Assembly: GCF_020037125.1 (NCBI RefSeq)
Contig: NZ_JAIQDG010000012.1
Location: forward strand, 62,001-126,000
Direction: 5' to 3'
Origin: Myxococcus sp. RHSTA-1-4
GTDB taxonomy: Bacteria; Myxococcota; Myxococcia; Myxococcales; Myxococcaceae
DNA length: 64,000 nt
The position numbers and the translations under genes are program-made. The notes under the pieces were generated by a model. The model had not been told where the DNA came from. It was given only the letters and a program-made list of their open reading frames with translations, and did no database searches. The first letter of the stretch is position 1. Every line of letters begins with the position of its first letter. Positions 6,676-15,797 of this stretch are shown here, piece by piece.

Positions 6676-7653
6676 ATGCGAGCACTGCAAGTACAGCGAC
6701 TGGATGGGCCGGACGGGCTCCAGCTGGTGGAAATCCCCGAGCCCGAGGCCGATGACATGGTGCTCATCGACGTGGTGGCCGCGGGGGTGAGCTTCCCGGA
6801 CCTGCTGCTCTCCCGGGGGCAGTACCAGGCGAAGCCCGCGCTGCCCTTCGTGCCGGGAGTCGAGGTGGCGGGCGTGGTGCGCAGCGCGCCGGCCGGGGCG
6901 GGGGTGAAGCCGGGCGAGCGGGTGATGGGGTTCAGCTTCGGGCTGGGCGGCTTCGCCGAGGTGGCGGCGATTCAGCCGGAGATGGTGTTCCGCATCCCCG
7001 AGCGCTGGAGCTTCGAGGCGGCGGCGGGCGTGGTGATGAACTACCACACGGCGCACTTCTCGCTGCACCGGCGCGGGCGCGTGAAGGCCGGCGAGGTGGT
7101 GGTGATTCACGGCGCGGCGGGAGGCGTGGGGACGGCGGCCATCCAGGTGGCGCGAGGCGCGGGCGCGCGCGTCTTCGCCGTGGTGAGCGACGAGCGCAAG
7201 GCCGGGGTGGCACGCAAGGCCGGGGCGCACGAGGTGCTGCTGTCCACCGGCGACTGGGTGGCGCAGGTGCGTGAGAAGACGGGCGGCATGGGCGCCAACG
7301 TGGTGCTGGACCCGGTGGGCGGCGACATCTTCGACAAGAGCCTCAAGTGCCTGGCGCCGGAAGGCCGGCTGCTGGTGGTGGGCTTCGCGGGTGGCCGCAT
7401 CCCCGAGGTGCAGGTGAACCGCCTGCTCCTGCGCAACATCGACGTGGTGGGCGTGGCCTGGGGCGCCTTCCTCCTGCATGAGCCGACGCTGACGCCCACC
7501 ATCGCCAAGGACCTGGAGGCCATGGCGGAGCAGGGCATCCTCGACCCGGTGGTGGGCAGCGTCTTCCCACTGGAGCAGGGCGCACAGGCGCTGCGCGAGC
7601 TGGAGGCGCGGCGGGCGACGGGCAAGGTGGTGCTGCGCGTGCGGCCGGGCTGA
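6676..7653 (+). CDS. Zinc-independent quinone oxidoreductase (MDR family)
   Basis: 325 residues of the NADPH:quinone oxidoreductase group of medium-chain dehydrogenases. Visible are the N-terminal GroES-like part (GVSFPDLLLSRGQY, PFVPGVEVAG), the Rossmann motif VIHGAAGGVGTAAIQVA near residue 140, and LDPVGGDIF. The catalytic-zinc ligands of classical alcohol dehydrogenases are absent, as usual in this group. The ATG at 6676 is chosen because GGAGG lies at 6661-6665; a TTG three codons upstream is less likely. It is transcribed divergently from the tRNA-like cluster. Confidence 0.88.
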   Translation: MRALQVQRLDGPDGLQLVEIPEPEADDMVLIDVVAAGVSFPDLLLSRGQYQAKPALPFVPGVEVAGVVRSAPAGAGVKPGERVMGFSFGLGGFAEVAAIQPEMVFRIPERWSFEAAAGVVMNYHTAHFSLHRRGRVKAGEVVVIHGAAGGVGTAAIQVARGAGARVFAVVSDERKAGVARKAGAHEVLLSTGDWVAQVREKTGGMGANVVLDPVGGDIFDKSLKCLAPEGRLLVVGFAGGRIPEVQVNRLLLRNIDVVGVAWGAFLLHEPTLTPTIAKDLEAMAEQGILDPVVGSVFPLEQGAQALRELEARRATGKVVLRVRPG

Positions 7654-7830
7654 GGCACGCGCCCGGAAGGCATGGCTGTCCGGCGGAGACGGGAGCCGCC
7701 CGGCCGGATGGCACCGTGCCGGCGCTCGTGCCAGGGTGCCCGCGGGGCGGACGGCCGGGCGCGGGCGCTCGCTCCCCCGCTGCCGTCCTCCGGGGGCGGA
7801 CCGCACCTTGGTGCAGGAGGTGACAGCACC

Positions 7831-8148
7831 ATGGCGGACAACCCCGTCGAGAAGCAGCACCAGCGCGAGCGTGAGCAGGAGCGGGAGCGGCTGCGCGAGC
7901 AGGAGCGGAAGGACCTGGAGGTGGAGTCACGCCGGGGGGCCCGTCCGCTGGAGGGCTACGCCGGAGGACACACCACGTGGACGGGCTCCCAGGACGACGA
8001 GGCCGCCGCCCGCGTGCACGCCCGTGACGCCGGCGAGTCCTGGGAGGCCAGCCAGCGCCAGGCCCGGCTGGAGCCGGAGCCCGAGTCCCGCGACGAGGAC
8101 GAGGACGCGAGCACGCGCGGCAAGGAGCCCGTCTCCCTGCGCGAGTAG
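7831..8148 (+). CDS. Small charged protein of unknown function
   Basis: 105 residues, extremely rich in Glu, Arg and Asp, with no hydrophobic core or signal. The first 45 residues (QREREQERERLREQER) are likely one long helix; the rest is probably disordered. AGGAGG lies about 8 nt before the ATG, which supports translation. No family is recognised. It directly precedes the YcaQ-like gene. Confidence 0.55.
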   Translation: MADNPVEKQHQREREQERERLREQERKDLEVESRRGARPLEGYAGGHTTWTGSQDDEAAARVHARDAGESWEASQRQARLEPEPESRDEDEDASTRGKEPVSLRE

Positions 8149-8213
8149 GCGTGGCTTCGGGACAGGGGTGGAGCCCCGTGGCTCGCGGGCGTGGGCCTGT
8201 TAACGTCCGCCGC

Positions 8214-9392
8214 GTGCCTCCGTCCTCCCTTCCTCCCGCCGTGACGCTGCACCCGGACGAAGCGCGGCGCTACCTCGTGGGCCAGCACGGGCTGGCCCGG
8301 TCCGTGTTCCCCCCGGGCGCGCGGGGCGTGCGCGCCTTGCTGAAGACGCTGCGGTGCATCCAGTTGGACCCGCTGGACGTCATCGGCACCAACGCGGACC
8401 TGGTGGCGCTGGCGCGCGTGGACGGCCTCGCGCGCGGCGACGTGTACCGCCACCTGATGCCGGGCCATGCCTTCGAACACTTCGCCAAGGAGCGCTGCCT
8501 GCTGCCCGCCAGCGCCTTCCCCTACTACCGCGAGCGCGCGGCCCAGGCGCCGTGGTGGCGGCTGGAGGAGCGGCTCAAGCGCCTGCCCGAGGCGGTGCTG
8601 CACGCGGTGATGAAGGAAGTCGAGGAAGCGGGCCCCGCATCCTCGAAGGAGCTGACCGACCACGGAGCGGTGGTGCCACTGGACTGGAGCGGCTGGAAGG
8701 GCACCGGGCGCGCCACGGCCATGGCCCTGGAGGTGCTGTGGACGCGCTGCCAGGTGGTGGTGTGCGGGCGCGCTCCCGGCGGCAAGGTGTACGACGTGCC
8801 CCGCCGCGCCCTGCCCCGCCACGCGGAGGCTCCGGTGACGCAGCCCTTCGAGCGCTGGGCCCTGATGGAGCGCGTGGAGGCCGCGGGCCTGCTCAGCCGC
8901 GCCAGCGGGCCGCACTGGTCCATGCTGTCCGACGTGCGCACCACCGGCCTGCCGGACACGCTCGTGAAGGAGGGCCTGCTGGAGGAGGTGTCCCTGCCGG
9001 GCTCGCCCCGGCGCTACCTGGCCCCCACCGGCTTTCGCGAGCGCTCCTTCCCGGAGCCGGATGACCGGATGCGCATCCTCGGGCCATTGGACCCGGTGCT
9101 GTGGGACCGCGGGCTGGTGCGGCTGGCGTTCGGCTTCGACTACGTGTGGGAGGTGTACAAGCCCGCCGCGCAGCGGCAGTGGGGCTGGTACGTGTGCCCG
9201 CTGCTCCACCGCGGAAGGCTGGTGGGCCGCCTGGAGGCGCGCGTGCGCGAGGACACGCTGCACGTGGACAACCTGTGGCGTGAGAAGGGCGTGAAGCTGG
9301 ACGACGCGGCGCTGGACGCGGCGCTCGAGCGCCATGCGGCGGCGTGTGGCGCGCAGCGCGTCCGCCGCCCCCGGGCCCGCGTCGCCTCGTGA
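8214..9392 (+). CDS. YcaQ/AlkZ-like winged-helix DNA glycosylase
   Basis: About 392 residues of the HTH_42 family (YcaQ, AlkZ), which excises bulky or cross-linked alkylated bases. The characteristic IQLDPLD segment near residue 44 carries the QxD catalytic signature of AlkZ. Also typical are the RxxxYRHLMPGHAFEHFAKE region, and the C-terminal region ILGPLDPVLWDR...FGFDYVWEVYKP. The exact start is uncertain: GTG at 8214 is chosen because family similarity begins shortly after it, but GTG at 8151 is in the same frame. The assignment as glycosylase comes from family knowledge. Confidence 0.8.
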   Translation: MPPSSLPPAVTLHPDEARRYLVGQHGLARSVFPPGARGVRALLKTLRCIQLDPLDVIGTNADLVALARVDGLARGDVYRHLMPGHAFEHFAKERCLLPASAFPYYRERAAQAPWWRLEERLKRLPEAVLHAVMKEVEEAGPASSKELTDHGAVVPLDWSGWKGTGRATAMALEVLWTRCQVVVCGRAPGGKVYDVPRRALPRHAEAPVTQPFERWALMERVEAAGLLSRASGPHWSMLSDVRTTGLPDTLVKEGLLEEVSLPGSPRRYLAPTGFRERSFPEPDDRMRILGPLDPVLWDRGLVRLAFGFDYVWEVYKPAAQRQWGWYVCPLLHRGRLVGRLEARVREDTLHVDNLWREKGVKLDDAALDAALERHAAACGAQRVRRPRARVAS

Positions 9393-9393
9393 G

Positions 9394-9795
9394 TCAACGG
9401 AGCGCGGGCAGCTCGCGCTCCAGCGCCTCCGCGGCACGGGCGTCCTTCGGCACGCCGAAGCGCTGGCGCGAGCAGGCCAGGAGCTGCCCCGCGTAGACGG
9501 TGTCCTCCAGCGCGGCCCGGAATTCGCCGCGCTCCGCATGGGCCCGCGCCCGCTCGTCCACCAGCCGGGCGAGGATGCGCGCCTGCTCCGCATGGGCGAA
9601 CAGGCGCACCACCGAGCGTGCGTCGAAGCGCACCAGCGTGTCGAACTCCATGCCGAGCGACAGCGTGCAGGCCTCGCGGATGCCCTGGAGGCACTCGTCC
9701 AGCGAGGCCTCCGCCCGCGCACGGGCAATCTCCGGAGCCATGCGGCCGAGCTCGCGCACGGCGTTCAGCGTGAAGACGTAGCGCAAGACGGGCAT
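9394..9795 (-). CDS. Hypothetical helical protein
   Basis: 133 residues beginning MPVLRYVFTLNAVREL, mostly alpha-helical with many Arg, Glu and Ala. No recognised domain. An in-frame ATG at 9831 would add 12 residues; I prefer 9795 because the preceding residues look like leader sequence. The stop abuts the end of the convergent YcaQ-like gene by 1 bp. Codon bias supports it being coding on this strand. Confidence 0.5.
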   Translation of the reverse strand: MPVLRYVFTLNAVRELGRMAPEIARARAEASLDECLQGIREACTLSLGMEFDTLVRFDARSVVRLFAHAEQARILARLVDERARAHAERGEFRAALEDTVYAGQLLACSRQRFGVPKDARAAEALERELPALR

Positions 9796-9958
9796 GTGGA
9801 TGGGAACTACACCCCAGGCCGGGCGAATCATCCAGTCCCACCCGCGCGAGCCCCCTCCGCGCGCTCCTCCTGCAATCTTCGCGGCTCACTTCAGGGAGGC
9901 AGGAAAGTCACGAAGGTCTGGTGGACCGCGCGTGCGGGGGCGCGCCAGACTTCGGGCC

Positions 9959-11548
9959 ATGAACCTGCCACGTGTCGCGCTCCTCGTCCTGCTCCCTTCG
10001 CTTGCAGCCCAGGCCGCCGAGTACCGGGTGGGCCCCGGGCAGCCGTATGCCTCCATCGGCGCGGTGCCCTGGGAGTCACTCGCGCCCGGGGACACCGTGC
10101 TCATCCACGCGCGGTCCACGCCCTACGCGGAGAAGTGGGTGCTGGGACGGCGAGGCACCGCCGCCGCGCCCATCACCGTGCGGGGTGTGAAGGACGCGGC
10201 GGGCAACCTGCCCGTCATCGTCGGGGAGAACGCCACCACGCGCTCTCAGCTCAACTACTGGAACGAGGAGCGCGGCATCCTGAAGATTGGCGGCTCCAAC
10301 ACGCCGGCGGACACGGTGCCCGCATACCTCGTGGTGGAGAACCTGCACCTGCGCCGGGCGCGTGGCGCCTTCACCGGGCGCAACGGTGCCTCCTCGTACG
10401 CGGCCAACGCCGCCGCAATCTTCGTCGAGAAGGGCGAGCACATCACCCTGCGCGGCAACGTCCTGGAGGACAGCGGCAACGGACTGTTCATCGCCAACGC
10501 GACGTCGGACGTCACCGTCGAGAACAACCACATCCTCGGCAACGGCAACCCCGACAGCATCTACGAGCACAACGCGTACACCGAGGCGCTCGGCATCACC
10601 TACCAGTTCAACCGCTTCGGACCGCTGTGCACGGGCTGCCTGGGCAACAACCTGAAGGACCGCTCCGCCGGCACCGTCATCCGCTACAACTGGATTGAGG
10701 GCGGCAACCGGCAGCTGGACCTGGTGGAGTCCAGCAGCGCCACGCTGAGAGCGGACCCGTCCTATGCGCGCACCTTCGTCTACGGCAACGTGCTGCTGGA
10801 GCCGGAGGGCGCGGGCAACCGGCAAATCGTTCACTTCGGCGGCGACAACGGCACCACCGCCAACTACCGCGGCACGCTCTACTTCTTCCACAACACCGTG
10901 GTGTCCTCGCGCACGGACCGCACCACGCTGCTGCGCCTGTCCGACAACGCGCAGACGGCGCACGTGACGGGCAACGTCGTGCTGGTGGCCGCGGCCAATG
11001 GCAACACGCTGTCGCTCACCGACGCGGCGGGCACGCTGCGCCACGGGGGCAACTGGTACAAGCCCGGCTACGTGTCCAGCTTCGGCACCGTCACCGGCTC
11101 CGTGGTGGACACCGGCGGCAACCTCACCGGCAGCGACCCGGGCTTCGCCGACCTCTCCGGACAGGACTTCCGCCTGACCGCGGGCTCGCCCCTCCGGGAC
11201 GAGGCGGTGGCACCTCCCACCGAGGCCAGCGGGCATCCGGTGGCGTGGCAGTACGTGAAGCACACCTCCGGCGAACGGCGCGCACAGGTCAGCCCGGGCC
11301 ACATCGGCGCGCATGGGGACACCGTGCAGCCCGGAGCGGAGACGGACGCGGGGACTCCGGACGCGGGGAGCTCGGACGCCGGGACGGAGACGCCCGACGC
11401 GGGCCCGCCTCCGGTGACGGAGCCCGGAGAGAATCCGGGCTCGGGGGACGACAGCGGGTGCGGCGCGACGGGAGGAGGGTTCGCCGGGCCGCTCGCGCTG
11501 CTGCTGCTCGCGGCCCTGGCCGCTCGGCGTGGACGGCGGGCGAGCTGA
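9959..11548 (+). CDS. Right-handed parallel beta-helix surface protein with MYXO-CTERM tail
   Basis: 529 residues. A signal peptide (MNLPRVALLVLLPSLAAQAA) precedes a chlorophenase/polygalacturonase-like beta-helix region (repeats such as VVENLHLRRA, ITLRGNVLEDSGNGLFI, VTVENNHILGNGN). Residues ~445-490 form a low-complexity Asp/Ala/Gly/Pro linker. The C-terminus is SGCGATGGG, a hydrophobic helix and a terminal Arg cluster, matching the MYXO-CTERM sorting signal that anchors proteins in the myxobacterial envelope through a processed Cys. Likely a cell-surface polysaccharide-binding or -cleaving protein. A 9-bp terminator-like hairpin follows the gene. Confidence 0.85.
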   Translation: MNLPRVALLVLLPSLAAQAAEYRVGPGQPYASIGAVPWESLAPGDTVLIHARSTPYAEKWVLGRRGTAAAPITVRGVKDAAGNLPVIVGENATTRSQLNYWNEERGILKIGGSNTPADTVPAYLVVENLHLRRARGAFTGRNGASSYAANAAAIFVEKGEHITLRGNVLEDSGNGLFIANATSDVTVENNHILGNGNPDSIYEHNAYTEALGITYQFNRFGPLCTGCLGNNLKDRSAGTVIRYNWIEGGNRQLDLVESSSATLRADPSYARTFVYGNVLLEPEGAGNRQIVHFGGDNGTTANYRGTLYFFHNTVVSSRTDRTTLLRLSDNAQTAHVTGNVVLVAAANGNTLSLTDAAGTLRHGGNWYKPGYVSSFGTVTGSVVDTGGNLTGSDPGFADLSGQDFRLTAGSPLRDEAVAPPTEASGHPVAWQYVKHTSGERRAQVSPGHIGAHGDTVQPGAETDAGTPDAGSSDAGTETPDAGPPPVTEPGENPGSGDDSGCGATGGGFAGPLALLLLAALAARRGRRAS

Positions 11549-11560
11549 AGCGCCCGGGGT

Positions 11561-11590
11561 GTGACCGCGAGGACTCGGCCCCGCGGTCAC
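11561..11590 (+). terminator. Hairpin after the beta-helix protein gene
   Basis: Perfect 9-bp inverted repeat (GTGACCGCG at 11561-11569, CGCGGTCAC at 11582-11590) 12 bp after the stop codon. No T-tract follows, so termination efficiency is unknown. Confidence 0.45.
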
Positions 11591-11734
11591 ACCTCCGCGA
11601 GCACGGTCCATCCCGGTCGCGGGGTGATGCGCCTCGACAGCGCGGGGCGGAACCGTGGACTGGAGCGCGGAACGTCACCTCGGGACTTCGCGGAGCAGCC
11701 GTGATTGCGGCACACTCGCGTGAGGAGGCCCACC

Positions 11735-12367
11735 ATGTCCCAACCCGGCGGTCCCGACGTTCGCGACCAGTGGAATTCACGCTTCTCCGCGCAGGAGTAC
11801 GTCTACGGCACGAAGCCCAACGACTTCCTCGCGGAGTCCGCGTCCTCGCTGCCTCCCGCGCCCGCGCGCGTGCTCAGTCTCGGCGAGGGCGAGGGACGCA
11901 ATGCCGTCTTCCTCGCGACGCTGGGCCACCGAGTGACGGCGGTGGATGCATCGGAGGTAGGACTGGGCAAGGCCGAGAAGCTCGCGGCGGAGCGCGGCGT
12001 CTCGCTGAAGACGGTGGTGAGCGACCTGGCGGACTTCACCCTCACGCCGGACACGTGGGACGTCGTGGTCTCCATCTTCTGCCACCTGCCCATGCCGCTG
12101 CGGAGACAGGTGCACCGCGCCGTCGTCGCGAGCCTGCGGCCCGGCGGCATGGTGGTGCTCGAAGGGTACACGCCGGCCCAGCTCGCCCTGCGCACGGGTG
12201 GGCCCCCGAAACGCGAATGGCTCTACACCGCCGAGGAGCTGCGCGAGGACTTCCAGGGGCTGGACTTCCTGGTGCTCCGCGAGCTGGAGCGTGACGTGGT
12301 GGAGGGGAAGCTCCACACCGGCAGGGGCGCGGTGGTGCAGGTGCTGGCGCGCAAGCCGACCCGCTGA
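11735..12367 (+). CDS. Class I SAM-dependent methyltransferase
   Basis: 210 residues. Motif I reads VLSLGEGEGRNAVFLA (residues ~45-60), with VDAS as the acidic end of strand 2 and DVVVSIFCHLP as motif IV. The layout matches the TehB-like/methyltransf_25 group, small cytosolic methyltransferases often acting on oxyanions or thiol-like small molecules; the substrate is not determinable. GAGGAGG is 6-8 nt before the ATG. Confidence 0.85.
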   Translation: MSQPGGPDVRDQWNSRFSAQEYVYGTKPNDFLAESASSLPPAPARVLSLGEGEGRNAVFLATLGHRVTAVDASEVGLGKAEKLAAERGVSLKTVVSDLADFTLTPDTWDVVVSIFCHLPMPLRRQVHRAVVASLRPGGMVVLEGYTPAQLALRTGGPPKREWLYTAEELREDFQGLDFLVLRELERDVVEGKLHTGRGAVVQVLARKPTR

Positions 12368-12598
12368 CTCATGACGCAGTAGGAATCGCACGACTCGACG
12401 TGCTCCGCGACAGGCGCAAACGCGCCGGCTCCTCCGGGCTCGGAGTCTGCCGTCATTGCCATCCCCGGAGGAGGCGTGCCAATGCCCCGGGAGCCTGAGT
12501 CCTTCTCCGCCGCCAGCGCTCCCCATATCAGGGTGTCCACCCCAGGGGTCTGACATGGTGGGGAGGCTGGAGCCCGCCACCGGCGAGGACCTGACAGG

Positions 12599-12642
12599 CC
12601 ACGCGGAATGGAGGCTCCATTCCGGACCTGGCGCCCCCGGGG
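12599..12642. repeat. Palindrome-containing repeat, copy 1
   Basis: Within a 529-bp non-coding stretch (12368-12896). A ~43-bp unit contains the 19-bp perfect palindrome GGAATGGAGGCTCCATTCC at 12605-12623, followed by CGGAC.TGGCGCCCC. A second copy lies 92 bp downstream. The rest of the gap holds nothing I can identify. Confidence 0.7.
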
Positions 12643-12690
12643 ACGGCCCCGGCAGGGTGGCTGAGCCCACGGGTGGTGAGGGCCTGGCTG

Positions 12691-12732
12691 CCACGTGGAA
12701 TGGACGCTCCATTCCGGACATGGCGCCCCGGG
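12691..12732. repeat. Palindrome-containing repeat, copy 2
   Basis: Second copy with the palindrome at 12697-12715; one arm base differs from copy 1 so the central pair is lost, and flanks CCACG.GG and CCGGAC.TGGCGCCCC are kept. Confidence 0.7.
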
Positions 12733-12896
12733 CGCTGACCCGGCAGGAAGCCGTGGCCTGAGAGACAGGGCCCGGAGCTTCGCATGCCCTCCGGCTCGGG
12801 CCCCCCGGACATGTCCAAGACACCGTTCCTGCTACCGCGTGGCCGAGATGGCTCCGCGACGGGTCCCATCCGCGTCCCGCGTGAGCCACCTTCCGC

Positions 12897-14342
12897 ATGC
12901 CTTCGCTGTACGCCATGCCGCGAGGGCTGCGAGACTCCATCGCGGTGGCCCCCTCCCCTGCTCTCACGCCTTCCGCTCGCACCACCGGGGCTCCCGGCTG
13001 GCGCTGGACGTGCGCGGTGTTCAGCGCGGCGTTCCTGTTCCTCCTCGCGCTGGAGGCGGGGTTCCGGCGGTACGCCCCGGACGGGCTGCGCTTCCAGGCG
13101 TGGAACTCCGAGCGGATGATGCAGACGCTGTCGCTGCGAGACCTGCGCGACGAGCCGCTGCGCTCGCTCTGGTACCTCCATATCCAGCCGCCACTGCTCG
13201 ATGTCTTCCGCGCCTCGCTGGCGGGGCTGCACCGCTCGCTGGACGAAGCCTCGCTGGTGGACGCCGTGGACCGGTGGACGTACGTGGCCTGGGCGGCCGT
13301 GTTCGCCGCGACGGCGGCGCTCGTGTTCTCCTGGCTGCACCGGCTGGCGGGATGGAGGACGGCGCTTGTCGGCACGGTGCTGTGGGTGCTCCATCCGGCG
13401 GCCATCGCCTTCGCCACCCTCCTGGATGGGACGGCCGCCAGCGCCGCCGCCTTCCTGTGGTTCTGCCTGGAGCAATGGCGCTTCCACCGGGGAGAGGGGT
13501 CGGTGCCACGGCTCGCGGCCGCGACGCTGGTGCTCTTCTTCCTGCGCTCCATCTTCCAGTGGCCGTTCCTCGTGCTGGGGGTGCTGAGCCTGGTGCTGCT
13601 ACGCGTGCCGGCCCGTCGCGTGGTGCGGTATGCGGCGGTGGTGGGGCTGCTCGCGGGGCTGTACGTCGCCAAGCAGTTCGTGCTGTTCGGCACGCCGATG
13701 ACGTCCACCTTCGACGGGATGAACTTCTGCCGGGCCATCGGCATGGGGGAGCCGGATGTCAGCGAGCTGCGCCTGCCGCGAGACATCTTCCCCGGGTCGC
13801 TGCCCTCACCCACTCGCGCCGCCGTGCTGCGCGAGGAGGAGAAGCTGGGCGGGCACTACAACTACAACCAGCTCGACTACCTGCGGTACTCGGCGGCGCT
13901 GAAGCACGTGTGCCGGCAGGCGCTGCGCTCCCGGCCGCTGTCCACCACACTGGCCTCCTTCGCGCAGAACGCGCTCCTGTATGGCCGGCCGTCCAGCCGA
14001 TACCAGCCGAATGTCCTCGTGGACCGGCTGCCCTGGCGCGGGGCGTACGACTTCGTCTTCTCCTCACCGGTGCTGTGGCTGCTGCTGCTCGCCGCCGGTG
14101 TGAGCGCGGCGCGGCGGCTGAAGGGCGCGGAGGACTGGCGGCACACGGCGGCCCTGGTGCTGCCCATCCTCTACGTGGCCGCGGTGAGCGTCCTCTTCGA
14201 GAAGGGCGAGAACATGCGGTTCAAGTACTTCGTCGAGCCGGTGCTGTTCGTGTTCCTCTGCTCGGAGGGGGCCCGGCTGGCCACGCGAATCCGGCTTCGG
14301 AGACCGGCCACCCACCGCACCGTGGGTGACAGCGCCGGATGA
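12897..14342 (+). CDS. Polytopic membrane protein, GT-C glycosyltransferase-like
   Basis: 481 residues with about eight to ten membrane helices. After the first helix (~34-52) comes a periplasmic loop rich in Asp/Arg/Trp (LRFQAWNSERMMQTL, SLWYLHIQPPLLD), then tightly packed helices and a C-terminal helix pair ending in FEKGENMRFKYFVEPVLF. That last stretch, ENxRxKxxxxP near a helix start, is frequently seen in ArnT/PMT-like GT-C enzymes that use polyprenyl-linked sugars. The family call is tentative. Start codon ambiguous among Met codons at 12897 and 12915. Confidence 0.6.
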   Translation: MPSLYAMPRGLRDSIAVAPSPALTPSARTTGAPGWRWTCAVFSAAFLFLLALEAGFRRYAPDGLRFQAWNSERMMQTLSLRDLRDEPLRSLWYLHIQPPLLDVFRASLAGLHRSLDEASLVDAVDRWTYVAWAAVFAATAALVFSWLHRLAGWRTALVGTVLWVLHPAAIAFATLLDGTAASAAAFLWFCLEQWRFHRGEGSVPRLAAATLVLFFLRSIFQWPFLVLGVLSLVLLRVPARRVVRYAAVVGLLAGLYVAKQFVLFGTPMTSTFDGMNFCRAIGMGEPDVSELRLPRDIFPGSLPSPTRAAVLREEEKLGGHYNYNQLDYLRYSAALKHVCRQALRSRPLSTTLASFAQNALLYGRPSSRYQPNVLVDRLPWRGAYDFVFSSPVLWLLLLAAGVSAARRLKGAEDWRHTAALVLPILYVAAVSVLFEKGENMRFKYFVEPVLFVFLCSEGARLATRIRLRRPATHRTVGDSAG

Positions 14343-14493
14343 GCGCGGCGGCATGGCGGATGGCCGCCGGGCGGGGCTTGCACGGGATGCCCCCACGGCC
14401 GCGGCCCACGGGGTGGGTGGGCAGGCGCGGGCGCTTCGCGGATACTGCGGGCACCGCGATGTACCGCCACCTCTCTCAGCCAGGGAATGCGAC

Positions 14494-15606
14494 ATGAAGG
14501 ACCTGGACGCCATCCTCCGAGCCCGGCAGCGAGCCCGAGGACCGCTGGTGCTGGCCACCGTCGTTGCCGTGTCCGGCTCGTCGTACCGGAAGCCCGGTGC
14601 GCGCATGCTGATGGGCGAGGAGGGGTGGCTGGCGGGTGGCGTGAGCGGCGGGTGCCTGGAGGCCGACATCGTCCGCAAGGCCTTCTTCTGGACGAGCACC
14701 GGCCCCCGGCTGCTGCGCTACGACTCCACCGGCGACAACGCCGAGGACGAGGGCGGCCTGTCCTTCGCGCTCGGGTGCAACGGCGTGGTGGACGTGCTGC
14801 TGGAGCGCTTCGAGGCGGGCCCCGCGGATGCGCTCACCTTCGCGGACGAGGCCCGGCGGGCGGGACGGCGCGCGGTGGTGGCCACCGTGTACCGGGGCCC
14901 CGCCTGCGCGGCGGGCTCGCGGCTGCTGATGGGTGAGGACGGCACGGAGGCGGGAGACCTGTCCGGAGCGCTGCGCGATGCCGTGCGTGAGGCGGCCCGC
15001 GAGGCGCTGGAGGCAGGGCACACGTGGAGTGGCCCGTGCGGTGGCGCGGACGTGCTGGTGGAGGTGGTGGAGCCGCCCCATCCGCTCGTCATCTTCGGCA
15101 GCGGCTTCGACGTGGCTCCGGTGGTGACGCAGGCCGCGGGCCTGGGCTGGCATGTCACCGTGGTGGCGGACCGCCCCGCGGAGACGCTGCGGCGCCGCTT
15201 CCCCCTGGCGCACGCGGTGGTGTCGGCGAAGGCCCGCGACGCGGCCGACGCGGTGCCCCTGTCCCCGCGCACACTCGCGGTGCTGATGACGCACAGCCTG
15301 CCGCAGGACCGCGAGCTGCTGCCCCGGCTGCTCCCCAGGACGCTGCGCTACCTGGGCGTGCTGGGCCCGCGCGCGCGCACGGAGCGGCTGCTCGCGGAGA
15401 TGTCGCCCGCGCCCACGCCCGCGCAGCTCGACAAGCTGCATGCGCCCATGGGACTGGACGTGGGGGCGGAGGGTGCGGAGGAGATTGCGCTGTCCGTCAT
15501 CGCCGAGCTGCAGGCGGTCGTCTCTGACCGCGACGGAGGCAAGCTGCGCGAGCGGCGGGCTCCCATCCATTCCGTGGCTCCGCCTCCGGCTCGGAGGTTG
15601 GCATGA
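14494..15606 (+). CDS. XdhC/CoxI family protein
   Basis: 370 residues. The N-terminal XdhC_CoxI domain shows TVVAVSGSSYRKPGARML and GGVSGGCLEADI; a C-terminal Rossmann domain starts at HPLVIFGSGFDVAPV and ends with YLGVLGPRARTERLL. Such proteins bind or chaperone molybdenum cofactor, delivering sulfurated Moco to xanthine-dehydrogenase- or CO-dehydrogenase-type enzymes. The next gene is a MobA-like nucleotidyltransferase, the usual companion; no molybdoenzyme is in the window. The ATG at 14494 is preferred since family similarity starts there. Confidence 0.88.
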   Translation: MKDLDAILRARQRARGPLVLATVVAVSGSSYRKPGARMLMGEEGWLAGGVSGGCLEADIVRKAFFWTSTGPRLLRYDSTGDNAEDEGGLSFALGCNGVVDVLLERFEAGPADALTFADEARRAGRRAVVATVYRGPACAAGSRLLMGEDGTEAGDLSGALRDAVREAAREALEAGHTWSGPCGGADVLVEVVEPPHPLVIFGSGFDVAPVVTQAAGLGWHVTVVADRPAETLRRRFPLAHAVVSAKARDAADAVPLSPRTLAVLMTHSLPQDRELLPRLLPRTLRYLGVLGPRARTERLLAEMSPAPTPAQLDKLHAPMGLDVGAEGAEEIALSVIAELQAVVSDRDGGKLRERRAPIHSVAPPPARRLA

Positions 15607-15797
15607 CGGCGGGCGTGGCGCCGCTGACCGCATGGGGTGCCACGCTGCTTGCACCCCTGACGCTGCCGTGGGTTGCTCCTCAAACGCGGAGGCTGGCGTG
15701 ACGGTGGGGCATGGTGTTGCTGGCCGCACGGAGTGCCGCGCTGCTGGCGCTCCTGATGCAGCCGGGGGCAGCACCTCCCGCACGGAGGCTGACGTGA
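15592..15797 (+). repeat. Tandem ~95-bp repeats over the MobA-like gene start
   Basis: The start-region sequence CGGAGG(T/C)TGGC(A/G)TGACGG occurs at 15592 and 15687 and in modified form at 15783 (period 95-96 bp), with similar intervening bases. Each copy supplies a Shine-Dalgarno plus start codon: ATG 15603 opens a 32-codon ORF ending at 15701, GTG 15698 overlaps its stop, and GTG 15794 is the likely true start. This looks like a tandem duplication of a translation initiation region. Confidence 0.6.

Noticed and set aside
6127..7860. 577-codon minus ORF spanning the oxidoreductase gene and the tRNA-like cluster
   Set aside because: It is the antisense shadow of a high-GC gene fused to the open frame through tRNA-like sequence; the tRNA arms and the plus-strand gene explain the region.
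12456..12761. 101-codon ORF in the plus frame between the methyltransferase and membrane-protein genes
   Set aside because: Low-complexity composition, no RBS, runs through the palindromic repeats and lacks a coherent codon-position pattern; treated as non-coding.
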